From Hahellaceae bacterium (GTDB taxonomy: Bacteria > Pseudomonadota > Gammaproteobacteria > Pseudomonadales > Oleiphilaceae): a stretch of DNA of 64,000 nt. Below the pieces are notes generated by a model, which worked only from the letters and a program-made list of their open reading frames with translations, ran no database searches and was not told the origin of the DNA. Made by a program: the position numbers and the translations under genes. Shown in pieces: positions 35,560 through 43,944 of this stretch. The first letter of the stretch is position 1, and each line of letters starts with the position of its first letter. The DNA lies in contig JACKOB010000002.1 in the NCBI GenBank assembly GCA_024234575.1, forward strand, positions 186,001-250,000, in the 5' to 3' direction.

Positions 35560-35576
35560 TGTGACCAACAGTCACA
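35560..35576. promoter_or_regulatory. Candidate TetR operator (TGTGAC-N5-GTCACA)
   Basis: TGTGAC at 35560-35565 and GTCACA at 35571-35576 form a perfect 6-bp dyad with 5 nt between, about 83 bp ahead of the tetR start. The half-site spacing differs from a CRP box (which needs TGTGA-N6-TCACA; here N7), and palindromes of this size are usual for TetR regulators controlling themselves and an efflux operon. Confidence 0.35.
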
Positions 35577-35658
35577 TTCTGACTATCAGTACCACAATTC
35601 TAGGAATGACTCCCTGAATCCGGCTGGTCACTGGTTTATTCATGTTGTAGAGATTTGT

Positions 35659-36342
35659 ATGGAACACCACGAAACAAGCGTCATCAGTATCGATCAAATG
35701 CCACGTAAAGAGCGTGAATTTTTACGCCGACAGCAGGACATACTTACTGCCGCACGGAACCTGTTTGGCGGCGCCGATTGGCAGCAGGTTACAGTTGAGC
35801 AGATCGCCCGAGAAGCAGAAATTGGTAAGGGAACTGTCTATAAGCACTTTGCCAGCAAAGAGGCCATCTACGCCAACATCGCCATTAGCTTTCACGAAAG
35901 CCTGCTGACAAAATTCCAACAGATTTCACTAACCCAGCCCATTGACCGTGTCATGCATGCGATCATCCGCACCTCATTTGATCTTTTTCTCGCCCATCCC
36001 GCCGAAGCGCGTATCAGTCACTATTGCAAGCGGGGGGATTTCCTAGAGGGGCTTGACAGCCAACTACAAGCGCAGTTTTTGAATCTTGAGGGTCGATTTA
36101 ACGAGTATATCTATCAAGTGTTGGATATTGGCATTGACCAGGGTGTCATACCGAAAAGACCCCATGATCAATTAGTAGTCGGTCTGGAGGCAACATTTGA
36201 TGGTGCTCTTTTTATGATTTGGAATGGGCAGGTAAACCATCTTTCCCATATGCAACAAAACGAATTTGTCGATGTCATCAGCGAATTCATGCTGGCCGGA
36301 TTACTTGGCCTTCCTAAACACCTTTCTGAAAACCGGACATAG
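35659..36342 (+). CDS. TetR/AcrR-family regulator of the RND efflux operon
   Basis: A 227-residue TetR regulator. The DNA-binding domain (about 20-75) has ILTAARNLFGGADWQQVTVEQIAREAEIGKGTVYKHFASKE, the canonical helix-turn-helix (read as two blocks). The ligand domain is long and hydrophobic. The start ATG 35659 has weak SD; the frame stays open to 35500. The stop is 3 nt before the MFP gene, so the three genes form one operon that the regulator is likely to repress. The inducer is unknown. Confidence 0.88.
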   Translation: MEHHETSVISIDQMPRKEREFLRRQQDILTAARNLFGGADWQQVTVEQIAREAEIGKGTVYKHFASKEAIYANIAISFHESLLTKFQQISLTQPIDRVMHAIIRTSFDLFLAHPAEARISHYCKRGDFLEGLDSQLQAQFLNLEGRFNEYIYQVLDIGIDQGVIPKRPHDQLVVGLEATFDGALFMIWNGQVNHLSHMQQNEFVDVISEFMLAGLLGLPKHLSENRT

Positions 36343-36345
36343 CTC

Positions 36346-37473
36346 ATGAACAAGTCAATTATCATCGCCTGCGTGCTAACGGTTGTTGCTGTGGCATGGC
36401 TCATTACCGGCAATATTTATGGCCCAAACTCCATACCCCTTGCAGACAATACGACTACTGATACAGCCAAGAAACCGCTGTTTCGGGTAGAAGCAACGCT
36501 ATCAACAGCACAAGTAATTGATGATGTGGTGCTGCTTAATGGGCAGATTGAATCAGCTAAAAATGTCGAATTAAAGTCAGAAATTGATGGATCAATTACC
36601 GCCTTGTTTTTTAAGAAGGGTGACCGGGTAAAGCAAGGCGACCTCATTGCCACCATTAATGTAGGGGATCGCCAGGAGCAACTGCAAAAGGCCAAGGCAG
36701 ATTTGGCGGCCAGAGAAAGTGATATCCGCGCCACGGAGTCTTTGAAAGCGAAAAAACTGATTTCGGACAATCAGTACCAACAGGATCTCGCCAACGTGGC
36801 TGCCGCCAGAGCAGCAGTGAAAGACATAGAAGTACAGATTGCCAACACTCATATCAGAGCGCCTTTTACTGGCCTCATCAATCAACTTCCGGTCGAAGTG
36901 GGTGACTTCGCCTCGAAGAACACCCATGTGGCGACAGTGATTGATGACAGCCGTGTAAAAATTTCTGTGCAGGTGCCGCAGCAACATATCACTAAATTAC
37001 GCAAAGGCTCGACTATGCAGGCGGAGTTGCTGAACGGTACGACATACAACGGAACGATTGATTACCTCTCGGCCCAGGCAAACGCCAACACCCGTACATT
37101 TACGGTCGAGGCATCTGCGCCACTTAATGGTGCCCCTGCGTTTTTTGGGCAAAGCGCCAATATTGAAATCAACGTTGGCGAGGAGTTGGCACATAAACTT
37201 TCTCCAGCGACGCTTGACCTCGACACGGCGGGAAACCTTCAGGTCAAACTGCTTAATAATGACAATATCGTGGTCGCGCACGCCGTAGAAATAATTCGCA
37301 GCGAACGAGACGGACTGTGGCTAAAGGGGCTGCCTGCAGAAATAACGGTAATCACCAGCGGCCAGGGCTTCGTTACCCCTGGTCAACAGGTTGAGGTGAT
37401 TCCCTCGCCTGCTCGCGTTGACAATTCAAGTGCTGCCAACGCCAAACCAGCCGCTCAGAGGCATTCTTCATGA
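36346..37473 (+). CDS. RND efflux periplasmic adaptor (MFP, HlyD/AcrA family)
   Basis: The 375-residue adaptor links an inner-membrane RND pump to an outer-membrane channel. It has an N-terminal membrane anchor (IIIACVLTVVAVAWLITG), a split lipoyl domain (GQIESAKNVELKSEIDGSITALFFKKGDRVKQGDLI and the return ANTHIRAPFTGLINQLPVEVGDF), a short coiled coil between them (about 105-140, shorter than AcrA), then the beta-barrel and membrane-proximal domains. No lipobox is seen. It overlaps the permease gene by 4 nt. No outer-membrane channel gene follows, so a shared TolC-like partner must be elsewhere. Confidence 0.9.
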   Translation: MNKSIIIACVLTVVAVAWLITGNIYGPNSIPLADNTTTDTAKKPLFRVEATLSTAQVIDDVVLLNGQIESAKNVELKSEIDGSITALFFKKGDRVKQGDLIATINVGDRQEQLQKAKADLAARESDIRATESLKAKKLISDNQYQQDLANVAAARAAVKDIEVQIANTHIRAPFTGLINQLPVEVGDFASKNTHVATVIDDSRVKISVQVPQQHITKLRKGSTMQAELLNGTTYNGTIDYLSAQANANTRTFTVEASAPLNGAPAFFGQSANIEINVGEELAHKLSPATLDLDTAGNLQVKLLNNDNIVVAHAVEIIRSERDGLWLKGLPAEITVITSGQGFVTPGQQVEVIPSPARVDNSSAANAKPAAQRHSS

Positions 37474-40400
37474 ACGGCATCATAGACTGGGCGATCGCCC
37501 ACAAGCGCGCCACCTTATTAGTGTTGGTTTTTTTGCTGTTAAGCGGCATGGCCTCCTATTCTGCCATTCCAAAAGAGTCAGAGCCGGACATTGCCATCCC
37601 TATTATTTATGTCTCGATGAGTTACGAAGGTATTTCACCAGAAGATGCTGAAAGGTTACTGGTTCGGCCGATGGAAAAAGAGCTTAAATCCATCGAAGGC
37701 GTAAAAGAAATGACCGCCGTTGCTGGCGAAGGGCATGCCTCTGTTACCTTAGAGTTCGATGCTGGCTTCGATGACAAAGCCGCAATGGAAGACGTTCGTG
37801 AAAAGGTCGACAGAGCAAAGACCAAGCTACCAGCGGGTGGCGATGACCCCACCATTACCGAAGTAAACGTCGCGCTCTTTCCTGTGCTGTCAATGAGCCT
37901 GTCTGGGCCACTCCCCGAGCGACAATTGGTACGAATTGCCCGCCGCCTGAAAGACGATATTGAAGCATTACCCGGTGTCTTGGAAGTGGATATCGGTGGC
38001 GACCGGGAAGAAGTGCTAGAAATCATTGTTGATCCGTTAGTGTTGGAAACCTACAACATAAATTTCGAGAGCGTGCTGTCTATTGTGCAACGCAACAATC
38101 AGCTGATCGCCGCCGGTGCCATGGACAGCGGCAGCGGCAGACAGGTGATGAAGGTACCAGGCATTATCGAAGACCTGGACGATATTCTTTCGCTACCCAT
38201 CAAGGTGGTGGGCGATACCGTTGTCAGCTTTAGAGACGTCGCCACCGTGCGCCGCACATTTAAAGACCCTGAAGGGTTCGCCCGCGTCAACGGCGAGCCT
38301 GCCGTTTCTCTGGAAATCAAAAAACGGGTCGGTGCCAATATTATCGAAACCATTGCTGATGTTAAGGCCGTGGTGGATGCCAGCACACCTTTCTGGCCAT
38401 CGTCATTGCAACACCGTTATATTCTGGACAAGTCCGATCAAATTCAGACAATGTTGGCCGACCTGCAAAACAATGTGGCCAGTGCGATAGTGATGGTGAT
38501 GATCGTTATCATTGGGGCCCTGGGTATGCGTTACTCACTGCTTGTAGGCCTGGCGATTCCGGCGTCATTTCTAAGCGGCATTTTCATTCTTAACCAGATA
38601 GGCTTCACTCTGAATATTGTGGTGCTGTTCAGTTTGATACTGGTTGTCGGCATGCTGGTTGACGGGGCGATTGTGGTCACAGAGCTGGCCGCTCGTAATA
38701 TCGAGCGGGGCATGCACCCCACCCGCGCCTATGGTCAAGCCAGCAAACGTATGGCATGGCCGATTATTGCCTCCACCCTCACCACGCTGGCGGTATTTAT
38801 ACCACTGGTTGCCTGGCCGGGCACTGTCGGCGAGTTTATGAAGTTTCTACCCATTACCGTGGTAATCTGCCTGCTGGCATCATTAGCGGTGGCCTTAGTC
38901 TTCTTGCCTGTGCTTGGTAGCTGGTTGGGAGGATTAGGGATAAAACAGTCTGCACCGAGCGACACATCCGTTACCGCAGGGAAATTTACGCGGGGCTATC
39001 TAAGTGTACTTAAACGCCTGTTACAACACCCGGCCAAAACACTGTTTGCCGCGTTGAGTTTCATTGTTATTACTTATGCCATTTACTTTCAATTAGGCAA
39101 AGGAGCTGAGTTTTTCCCAGAAATTGAACCCGAAACTGCACAGGTATTGGTGCACGCTCGCGGTGATCTCTCCATCTATGAGAAGGACGCCATTGTGCGC
39201 CTTGTGGAAACCAAAATTCTGAATATGCCCGAACTTAAATCTGTACACGCCCGCTCATTTAATCAGGCACAAAACAATGTGGCGGCGGATGTCATTGGCT
39301 CGTTGCAGTTTCAATTCGAGAACTGGATGAGCCGACGCCCAGCCTCGGAGATTCTCGAAGAAATGCGCCAACGCACGGCAGACATCCCAGGCATTATGCT
39401 GGAGTTTCGTAAAGAAGAAGGCGGGCCGTCAGGAGGCAAGCCGGTTAATTTACAAGTGGCATCGCCTTTTTATGATCATATTGAAGAAGGTATCGCCCTG
39501 ATCAACGAAGCCATGCAACAGGTCGGCGGATTTAAAGATATAGAGGACAACCGCCCCCTACCCGGCATTGAATGGAATCTGAGAGTAGACAGGGAAGAGG
39601 CCGCTCGTTATGGCGCTGATGTCGCATTAATTGGCAGTGCCATTCAAATGATCACCGCAGGTTACCGGGTTTCAGAATTCCGCCCCGATGACACCGACGA
39701 AGAAGTCGACATTATTATCCGCTTCCCCAAGGCTAATCGCACGCTGGATATGTTTGGCAACTTCAGCATCCAGACGACATCAGGTATGACGCCACTCAGC
39801 AATTTTATCAAGCTGGAACCGGGGCAGAAAATCGGCACGATTAATCGCTCTGCAGGCCAACGGGTATTAACGATTCAAGCCAACGTAGACGAGGGTTTAC
39901 TTCCTGGAGACCAACTCAAAAAGCTCGAGGCGGCGCTAAAATCTGCACCCTTTAAACCCGACGTACGGATTATTACCAAAGGCGAACAGGAAGATCAGAT
40001 CGAAACCGCCAACTTTCTCACTATCGCGTTTATTCTCGCGGTGTTTTTGATGTTGCTGATATTGGTCACCCAGTTTAATAGTTTTTATCAGGCAGGCCTG
40101 GTACTAAGTGCCATTGTGTTCTCCACGGCAGGCGTTTTGCTGGGCCTGTTAATTACCGACCAGGCATTTGGCGTTGTTATGGTGGGGCTCGGTATCATTG
40201 CTCTGGCGGGCATTGTGGTGAACAACAACATCGTCTTGATTGATGCCTACAACAGTCTTATAAAAGAGGGGATGACGCCTTTTCAGGCGGCACTGACAAC
40301 AGGCGAGCTGCGAATGCGGCCGGTGCTTCTTACCGCAGGTACCACGGTACTTGGTCTTATCCCTATGGTGTTGGCGATGAACATTGATTTTATTAACCGG

Positions 40401-40655
40401 GAGATCAGCTTTGGCGCGCCCTCCACACAATGGTGGCGACAGCTTTCCAGTGCCATTGCCGGCGGGCTTACCTTTGCCACCGTGTTAACCCTGTTCCTCA
40501 CGCCTTGTCTTTTGGTTCTGGGGGCGAAGGTGAGTGCTCACTTTAGCAAGCAACATAACGCCCCCTCTGCAATCACGTTAAAAGATTTAGAGGGCGGCAC
40601 GGGCGAGGATTCTCTTCTGGCGACACGCAAAGAAAAGCTTAGCGAAATAACCTGA
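37470..40655 (+). CDS. RND efflux permease (HAE-like) with altered proton-relay residues
   Basis: A 1061-residue pump with the RND layout: TM1 (LLVLVFLLLSGMASYSAIP), large periplasmic loops, TM2-6 (about 330-480), a second porter domain and TM8-12 (about 850-1020). In TM4 the AcrB VDDAI motif is VDGAI (Asp398, Gly399). In TM10 the AcrB Lys940 context is VVNNNIVLID (Asn918-920). Both key AcrB relay residues D408 and K940 are thus replaced, as in some other RND subfamilies. ATG overlaps the MFP stop. Substrates cannot be deduced, though a drug, solvent or lipid role is likely. A long symmetric hairpin follows. Confidence 0.9.
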   Translation: MNGIIDWAIAHKRATLLVLVFLLLSGMASYSAIPKESEPDIAIPIIYVSMSYEGISPEDAERLLVRPMEKELKSIEGVKEMTAVAGEGHASVTLEFDAGFDDKAAMEDVREKVDRAKTKLPAGGDDPTITEVNVALFPVLSMSLSGPLPERQLVRIARRLKDDIEALPGVLEVDIGGDREEVLEIIVDPLVLETYNINFESVLSIVQRNNQLIAAGAMDSGSGRQVMKVPGIIEDLDDILSLPIKVVGDTVVSFRDVATVRRTFKDPEGFARVNGEPAVSLEIKKRVGANIIETIADVKAVVDASTPFWPSSLQHRYILDKSDQIQTMLADLQNNVASAIVMVMIVIIGALGMRYSLLVGLAIPASFLSGIFILNQIGFTLNIVVLFSLILVVGMLVDGAIVVTELAARNIERGMHPTRAYGQASKRMAWPIIASTLTTLAVFIPLVAWPGTVGEFMKFLPITVVICLLASLAVALVFLPVLGSWLGGLGIKQSAPSDTSVTAGKFTRGYLSVLKRLLQHPAKTLFAALSFIVITYAIYFQLGKGAEFFPEIEPETAQVLVHARGDLSIYEKDAIVRLVETKILNMPELKSVHARSFNQAQNNVAADVIGSLQFQFENWMSRRPASEILEEMRQRTADIPGIMLEFRKEEGGPSGGKPVNLQVASPFYDHIEEGIALINEAMQQVGGFKDIEDNRPLPGIEWNLRVDREEAARYGADVALIGSAIQMITAGYRVSEFRPDDTDEEVDIIIRFPKANRTLDMFGNFSIQTTSGMTPLSNFIKLEPGQKIGTINRSAGQRVLTIQANVDEGLLPGDQLKKLEAALKSAPFKPDVRIITKGEQEDQIETANFLTIAFILAVFLMLLILVTQFNSFYQAGLVLSAIVFSTAGVLLGLLITDQAFGVVMVGLGIIALAGIVVNNNIVLIDAYNSLIKEGMTPFQAALTTGELRMRPVLLTAGTTVLGLIPMVLAMNIDFINREISFGAPSTQWWRQLSSAIAGGLTFATVLTLFLTPCLLVLGAKVSAHFSKQHNAPSAITLKDLEGGTGEDSLLATRKEKLSEIT

Positions 40656-40662
40656 TAGTTCT

Positions 40663-40706
40663 TTTTTAATCGGCTGCTTCACCACAACTGAACAGCCGAT
40701 TAAAAA
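40663..40706. terminator. Probable bidirectional terminator after the RND operon
   Basis: TTTTTAATCGGCTG (40663-40676) and CAGCCGATTAAAAA (40693-40706) form a 14-bp perfect stem with U and A tracts built in. Located 8 nt after the permease stop. The symmetric layout allows termination from either side. Confidence 0.6.
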
Positions 40707-40823
40707 CAAATGTTCTCGGCTTGTCCTTTTTTGTGGCCTAAACGTCATTGCGCCAATTCGCGTCTTCATTCACATTACACCTTAAGCACAAACATTTCCT
40801 TTACTGCTGCAAAGAGGTGATTA

Positions 40824-41480
40824 ATGAACATTCAAATTCTACTGTACGAAAACATGACGGCACTCGATGCCATTGGCCCCTACGAATGCCTTAGCCGTAT
40901 CCCCGACGTGAAGCTAACCATGGTTGGCTTACATAAAGGTATGGTGAGAACCGATACTGGGATGCTCGGATTAATGGTGGATGAGTCTGTGAGCGATGCG
41001 CCTTTGGCTGACGTTATTCTCGTACCCGGCGGACCTGAGAGAGGCATCCAAAAAATGATCGCCTCCCCCCAGATCAAAGATTGGTTGACGCGGCAACACG
41101 CACAAAGCAACGTTACCGCCTCGGTTTGCACCGGCTCGCTGATATTAATCGCCCACGGCATTATCACCAGTAGCGCGGTGGCCAGTCATTGGGCAGCAAA
41201 GCCGGTCATCGAGTCCATGGGGGTAAGCTACAGCGGTCAACGCATCACCCAAAATGGCAAGGTTATGACGGCGGCGGGTGTTTCTGCGGGCATTGATATG
41301 GCCTTGGCACTGATCGCAATACTAACCAACCAAGAAACGGCCAAGATGATTCAGCTTGGTATTGAATATGACCCGAAACCGCCGTTTACCATGCAAGCAA
41401 CCGATGCGAGGAAAACCAGTTATATGGCGCTGTCAAAACAGATTGGGGAAAACAGGCAAGTTGATCACTCTGTGTCTTAA
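40824..41480 (+). CDS. DJ-1/PfpI family protein, isonitrile-hydratase-like
   Basis: A 218-residue protein of the DJ-1 fold. The nucleophile elbow is TASVCTGSLILIAHG (Cys near 93); ADVILVPGGPERGI lies earlier, and ASHWAAKPVIESMGV follows the elbow, as in cyclohexyl-isocyanide hydratase (InhA) and the GlxA N-domain. AAGAGGTG precedes the ATG. It is a stand-alone enzyme domain beside a second DJ-1-domain gene (GlxA-type) 111 nt downstream. Its enzymatic activity is only suggested by family. Confidence 0.8.
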   Translation: MNIQILLYENMTALDAIGPYECLSRIPDVKLTMVGLHKGMVRTDTGMLGLMVDESVSDAPLADVILVPGGPERGIQKMIASPQIKDWLTRQHAQSNVTASVCTGSLILIAHGIITSSAVASHWAAKPVIESMGVSYSGQRITQNGKVMTAAGVSAGIDMALALIAILTNQETAKMIQLGIEYDPKPPFTMQATDARKTSYMALSKQIGENRQVDHSVS

Positions 41481-41533
41481 CCTATCAACGGCAGTCTGAC
41501 ACAGCCAGCCCTGTCGTCGCACAACGATCGCAA

Positions 41534-41551
41534 TATCTCACGCGAGAGATA
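41534..41551. promoter_or_regulatory. Near-perfect 18-bp palindrome upstream of the glxA-type gene
   Basis: TATCTCACG at 41534-41542 and CGAGAGATA at 41543-41551 match as an inverted repeat except for one pair. It lies 41 nt ahead of the GlxA-type gene start, where an autoregulatory operator would be placed. No known box is matched. Confidence 0.35.
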
Positions 41552-41591
41552 CACTGGTTTATACAACACATGCCAGCCGGAGGATAAAAAG

Positions 41592-42608
41592 ATGAAGCAG
41601 CGCAAACACATCGCCATGATCGGTTTTGAGCAAGCGCAGATTCTGGATATTACCGGCCCAATGGAGGTGTTTTCACAAGCCAACCGCTGTGTGCTTGTAG
41701 CTAAAGACAACCCTGGCGCACCTGCTAAAGAAGGTTTTATCGCCAACCATGAACAAGACGATCGCTACCAGATTTGTCTCTACTCGAAAGACGGGCGGCC
41801 ATTTATTACTTCCGGTGGGTTACGTCTCACACCAGATGGCGCCTTGCGTGACATTCCTGCCAACACCGACACCGTCATCCTGGCCGGGGGAAAGGGCACC
41901 GAAACAGCCGTTGCAGAAGGCATGATTACAGACTGGCTAAAACATAACAGCCACAGTATAAGGCGCATAGTGTCGATCTGCTCTGGTACCTTTTTACTAG
42001 CCAGCGCAGGGCTGCTTAACGGTAAAAAGGCCACAACCCACTGGAGCGCATGTGAGCAACTGCAGCGTTTGTTTCCACAGATCAAGGTAGAAGAGAATGC
42101 CATCTACACGCAGGATAGCAATGTCTACACATCTGCCGGCGTAAGCACAGGCATAGACCTGTGTATCGCCCTGGTAAAGGAAGATTACGGCCATCAAATG
42201 GCGCTCACCATCGCCAAATCTCTTGTGCTCTACGTCCACCGGCCAGGGGGGCAACGCCAATACAGCAACCTGTTAAAGTTGCAAACCCAACACCCCGGCG
42301 GGTTTAACGAGCTAATTCTCTGGCTAGAAGAAAACCTGCCACAACCGATTAGCATCGATATCATGGCCGAGCGGGTAAACATGAGCCCGCGGCATTTCAG
42401 TAGAAAATTTACCCAAACCTTTAACAGCTCTCCCATGAAGTATTTGGCGCAACTAAGGCTTGAAAAAGCCAGAGAACTGATTAGCCAACCCGATCTTCCC
42501 ATTCAGAAAGTTGCCGAAAAATGCGGCTTTCAAAGCACCGAAACGCTGCGCCGACAGTTTCATCAGCATTTTGGGATTAGCCCGCAAGCCTACAGGGAGA
42601 GGTTCTAA
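41592..42608 (+). CDS. GlxA-family transcriptional regulator (DJ-1 domain plus AraC HTH)
   Basis: A 338-residue activator. Residues 1 to about 210 form a DJ-1/PfpI-like sensor with an elbow SICSGTFLLASAGLL (Cys present) and TTHWSACEQL. From about 225 an AraC/XylS double helix-turn-helix follows, with ISIDIMAERVNMSPRHFSRKF and PIQKVAEKCGFQSTETLRRQFHQHFGISPQAYRERF (read as two HTH). Relatives include GlxA, CdhR and ArgR-type regulators of quaternary-ammonium or arginine catabolism. Its target may be the adjacent DJ-1 gene. The ligand is not predicted. Confidence 0.88.
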   Translation: MKQRKHIAMIGFEQAQILDITGPMEVFSQANRCVLVAKDNPGAPAKEGFIANHEQDDRYQICLYSKDGRPFITSGGLRLTPDGALRDIPANTDTVILAGGKGTETAVAEGMITDWLKHNSHSIRRIVSICSGTFLLASAGLLNGKKATTHWSACEQLQRLFPQIKVEENAIYTQDSNVYTSAGVSTGIDLCIALVKEDYGHQMALTIAKSLVLYVHRPGGQRQYSNLLKLQTQHPGGFNELILWLEENLPQPISIDIMAERVNMSPRHFSRKFTQTFNSSPMKYLAQLRLEKARELISQPDLPIQKVAEKCGFQSTETLRRQFHQHFGISPQAYRERF

Positions 42609-42616
42609 CCTCTCCC
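42595..42616 (+). terminator. Hairpin at the stop of the glxA-type gene
   Basis: GGGAGAGG and CCTCTCCC flank a 6-nt loop holding the TAA stop. The perfect 8-bp GC-rich stem (10 bp counting the next pair) may terminate or stabilise the transcript; the U-tract is poor (TCTCTGATTTG). Confidence 0.4.
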
Positions 42617-42656
42617 TCTCTGATTTGACGACAGCACTCCCGAAGGGGGCGCTCTT

Positions 42657-43628
42657 CTACACCTGGTCTTTCTTCTTCCCCTTGAATACTCGGGAGAATA
42701 CACCACCAATGGCCACCAAACCAATTATCCAAAACTTTTTCAGCCCAATCAGCAATGCCGCCAGAATGCCTGTTTTAGCCAAGACTTTACCCGTCACCAG
42801 GGCACCCAGCCCGTAGGCTGCAACAGTGTCGATATCCGGGTCAAAATCTGCGTAACGTGAGCCTTCATCAAACTCCGCAATGGACAGTACTGAATCAAGA
42901 TTTGATTCGATTTCAGGCAGTTGCTCCATGCCAGCGATAAAGTTTACGACCAAAACACCCTTACGGCCCAGCATGCGAATATTGTAGTTAAGGGTGTTAG
43001 AGGCGTCGCTACCTTCGCCAAATCTAATCTCTTGCGCCCAATACATCTTGTGCGTGTTCTGGTTGTAATAAGGCTCCGCCGCCCAACCGAGCAACTCGAT
43101 ACGCGGATAACCCGCCGCGATGCGCTGCGGGTTACTGGCAGCGGTGTCTTCTTTCATTTGTTGCAACAAATCGCTGTAATTAATGTCTCCCGCATCTTCA
43201 TCTGATACATAGCCATCTTCTTCATACTCAAGAGTAACGCCCCACGCATTGGCATCCAGCGGACTGTAATCGGCAGGAAACAACATCCCCAGCGTCTCCG
43301 CCCCCGGAGGATTACCCCAGGCTTCTTCCAGAACACGATTGGCATCAGCCGGTGACAGATAATAAAAATTCTCGGGCACATGTAAGGTCGCCCCCCCGTT
43401 CAGCAACTCAATTTTACCGGTCTTTCGCTCCAGGCTGTTGTTGAAAGTGCTCGCCCAAATCTGAAACTGCTGCTCTTCGCTCAGCTCATCCATCGCCACA
43501 TCGGCGTTTTGCTCAAGAACGGCGAGATCATCCAGGTTACCGTCAGCAGCATTAACACCTGCAGACCAAAGCGGAAGAATAAGTGTTGATGCCAACACGG
43601 GTGCTAAAAATGCTGTTAGTTTTTTCAC
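42657..43628 (-). CDS. DUF2167 membrane protein
   Basis: A 323-residue protein: a signal peptide (LTAFLAPVLASTLILPLWSAG), a beta-rich exported domain with LHVPENFYYLSPADANRVLEEAWGNPP, ELLGWAAEPYYNQNTHKMYWAQEI, RMLGRKGVLVVNFIAG, and two C-terminal helices (ILAALLIGLKKFW, IIGLVAIGGVFSRVF) followed by a Lys-rich end. DUF2167 proteins are uncharacterised inner-membrane proteins exposed to the periplasm. GTG start with AAGGAAACC. It is convergent with the glxA-type gene. Confidence 0.8.
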   Translation of the reverse strand: MKKLTAFLAPVLASTLILPLWSAGVNAADGNLDDLAVLEQNADVAMDELSEEQQFQIWASTFNNSLERKTGKIELLNGGATLHVPENFYYLSPADANRVLEEAWGNPPGAETLGMLFPADYSPLDANAWGVTLEYEEDGYVSDEDAGDINYSDLLQQMKEDTAASNPQRIAAGYPRIELLGWAAEPYYNQNTHKMYWAQEIRFGEGSDASNTLNYNIRMLGRKGVLVVNFIAGMEQLPEIESNLDSVLSIAEFDEGSRYADFDPDIDTVAAYGLGALVTGKVLAKTGILAALLIGLKKFWIIGLVAIGGVFSRVFKGKKKDQV

Positions 43629-43944
43629 TAGGTTTCCTTACGATTAATTTCAGAGACACCACCCCACCCCGAGGGTAGCTGAGATACAGATCAGCATTGC
43701 CAGGCGGGCAATAACTAAAGCTGAGGCGCAATTATCGGCGATTTCTTATTAAATCAACAGAACAACAGAAGACCCACTGCGTAATTGCCATGATTTGCTA
43801 ACAATTTGTGAACAGCAACGACGAAAACAGTTAGGTGCCTCTTTTGTGACAGGCAGGTAACAACTTAAACAACCCGTGGGTCGGATAAGCCGCAAAGCGG
43901 CGTCATCCGACATTACCATCAGTAAACCGCATATAAAGATGCAA
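43629..43944. other. Intergenic region with a REP-like palindrome
   Basis: The 316-bp gap between the DUF2167 start and the MCP-PilZ stop contains no convincing gene. At 43880-43911 it holds GTCGGAT...ATCCGAC around a CCGC-aaa-GCGG inner stem. The remainder shows no obvious promoter motif or repeat. Confidence 0.4.
43880..43911. repeat. REP-like imperfect palindrome
   Basis: The 32-nt element has outer arms GTCGGAT (43880-43886) and ATCCGAC (43905-43911) and an inner CCGC-aaag-GCGG stem. The sequence class (TCGGAT...CGGC...ATCCGA) resembles REP/BIME elements found in gamma-proteobacterial gaps. Only one copy was seen in the window, so repetition elsewhere in the genome is unproven. Confidence 0.45.

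Noticed and set aside
35560-35576. CRP-type site ahead of tetR
   Set aside because: TGTGA and TCACA are 7 nt apart, not 6, so it does not fit the Crp consensus; it is listed instead as a possible TetR operator.
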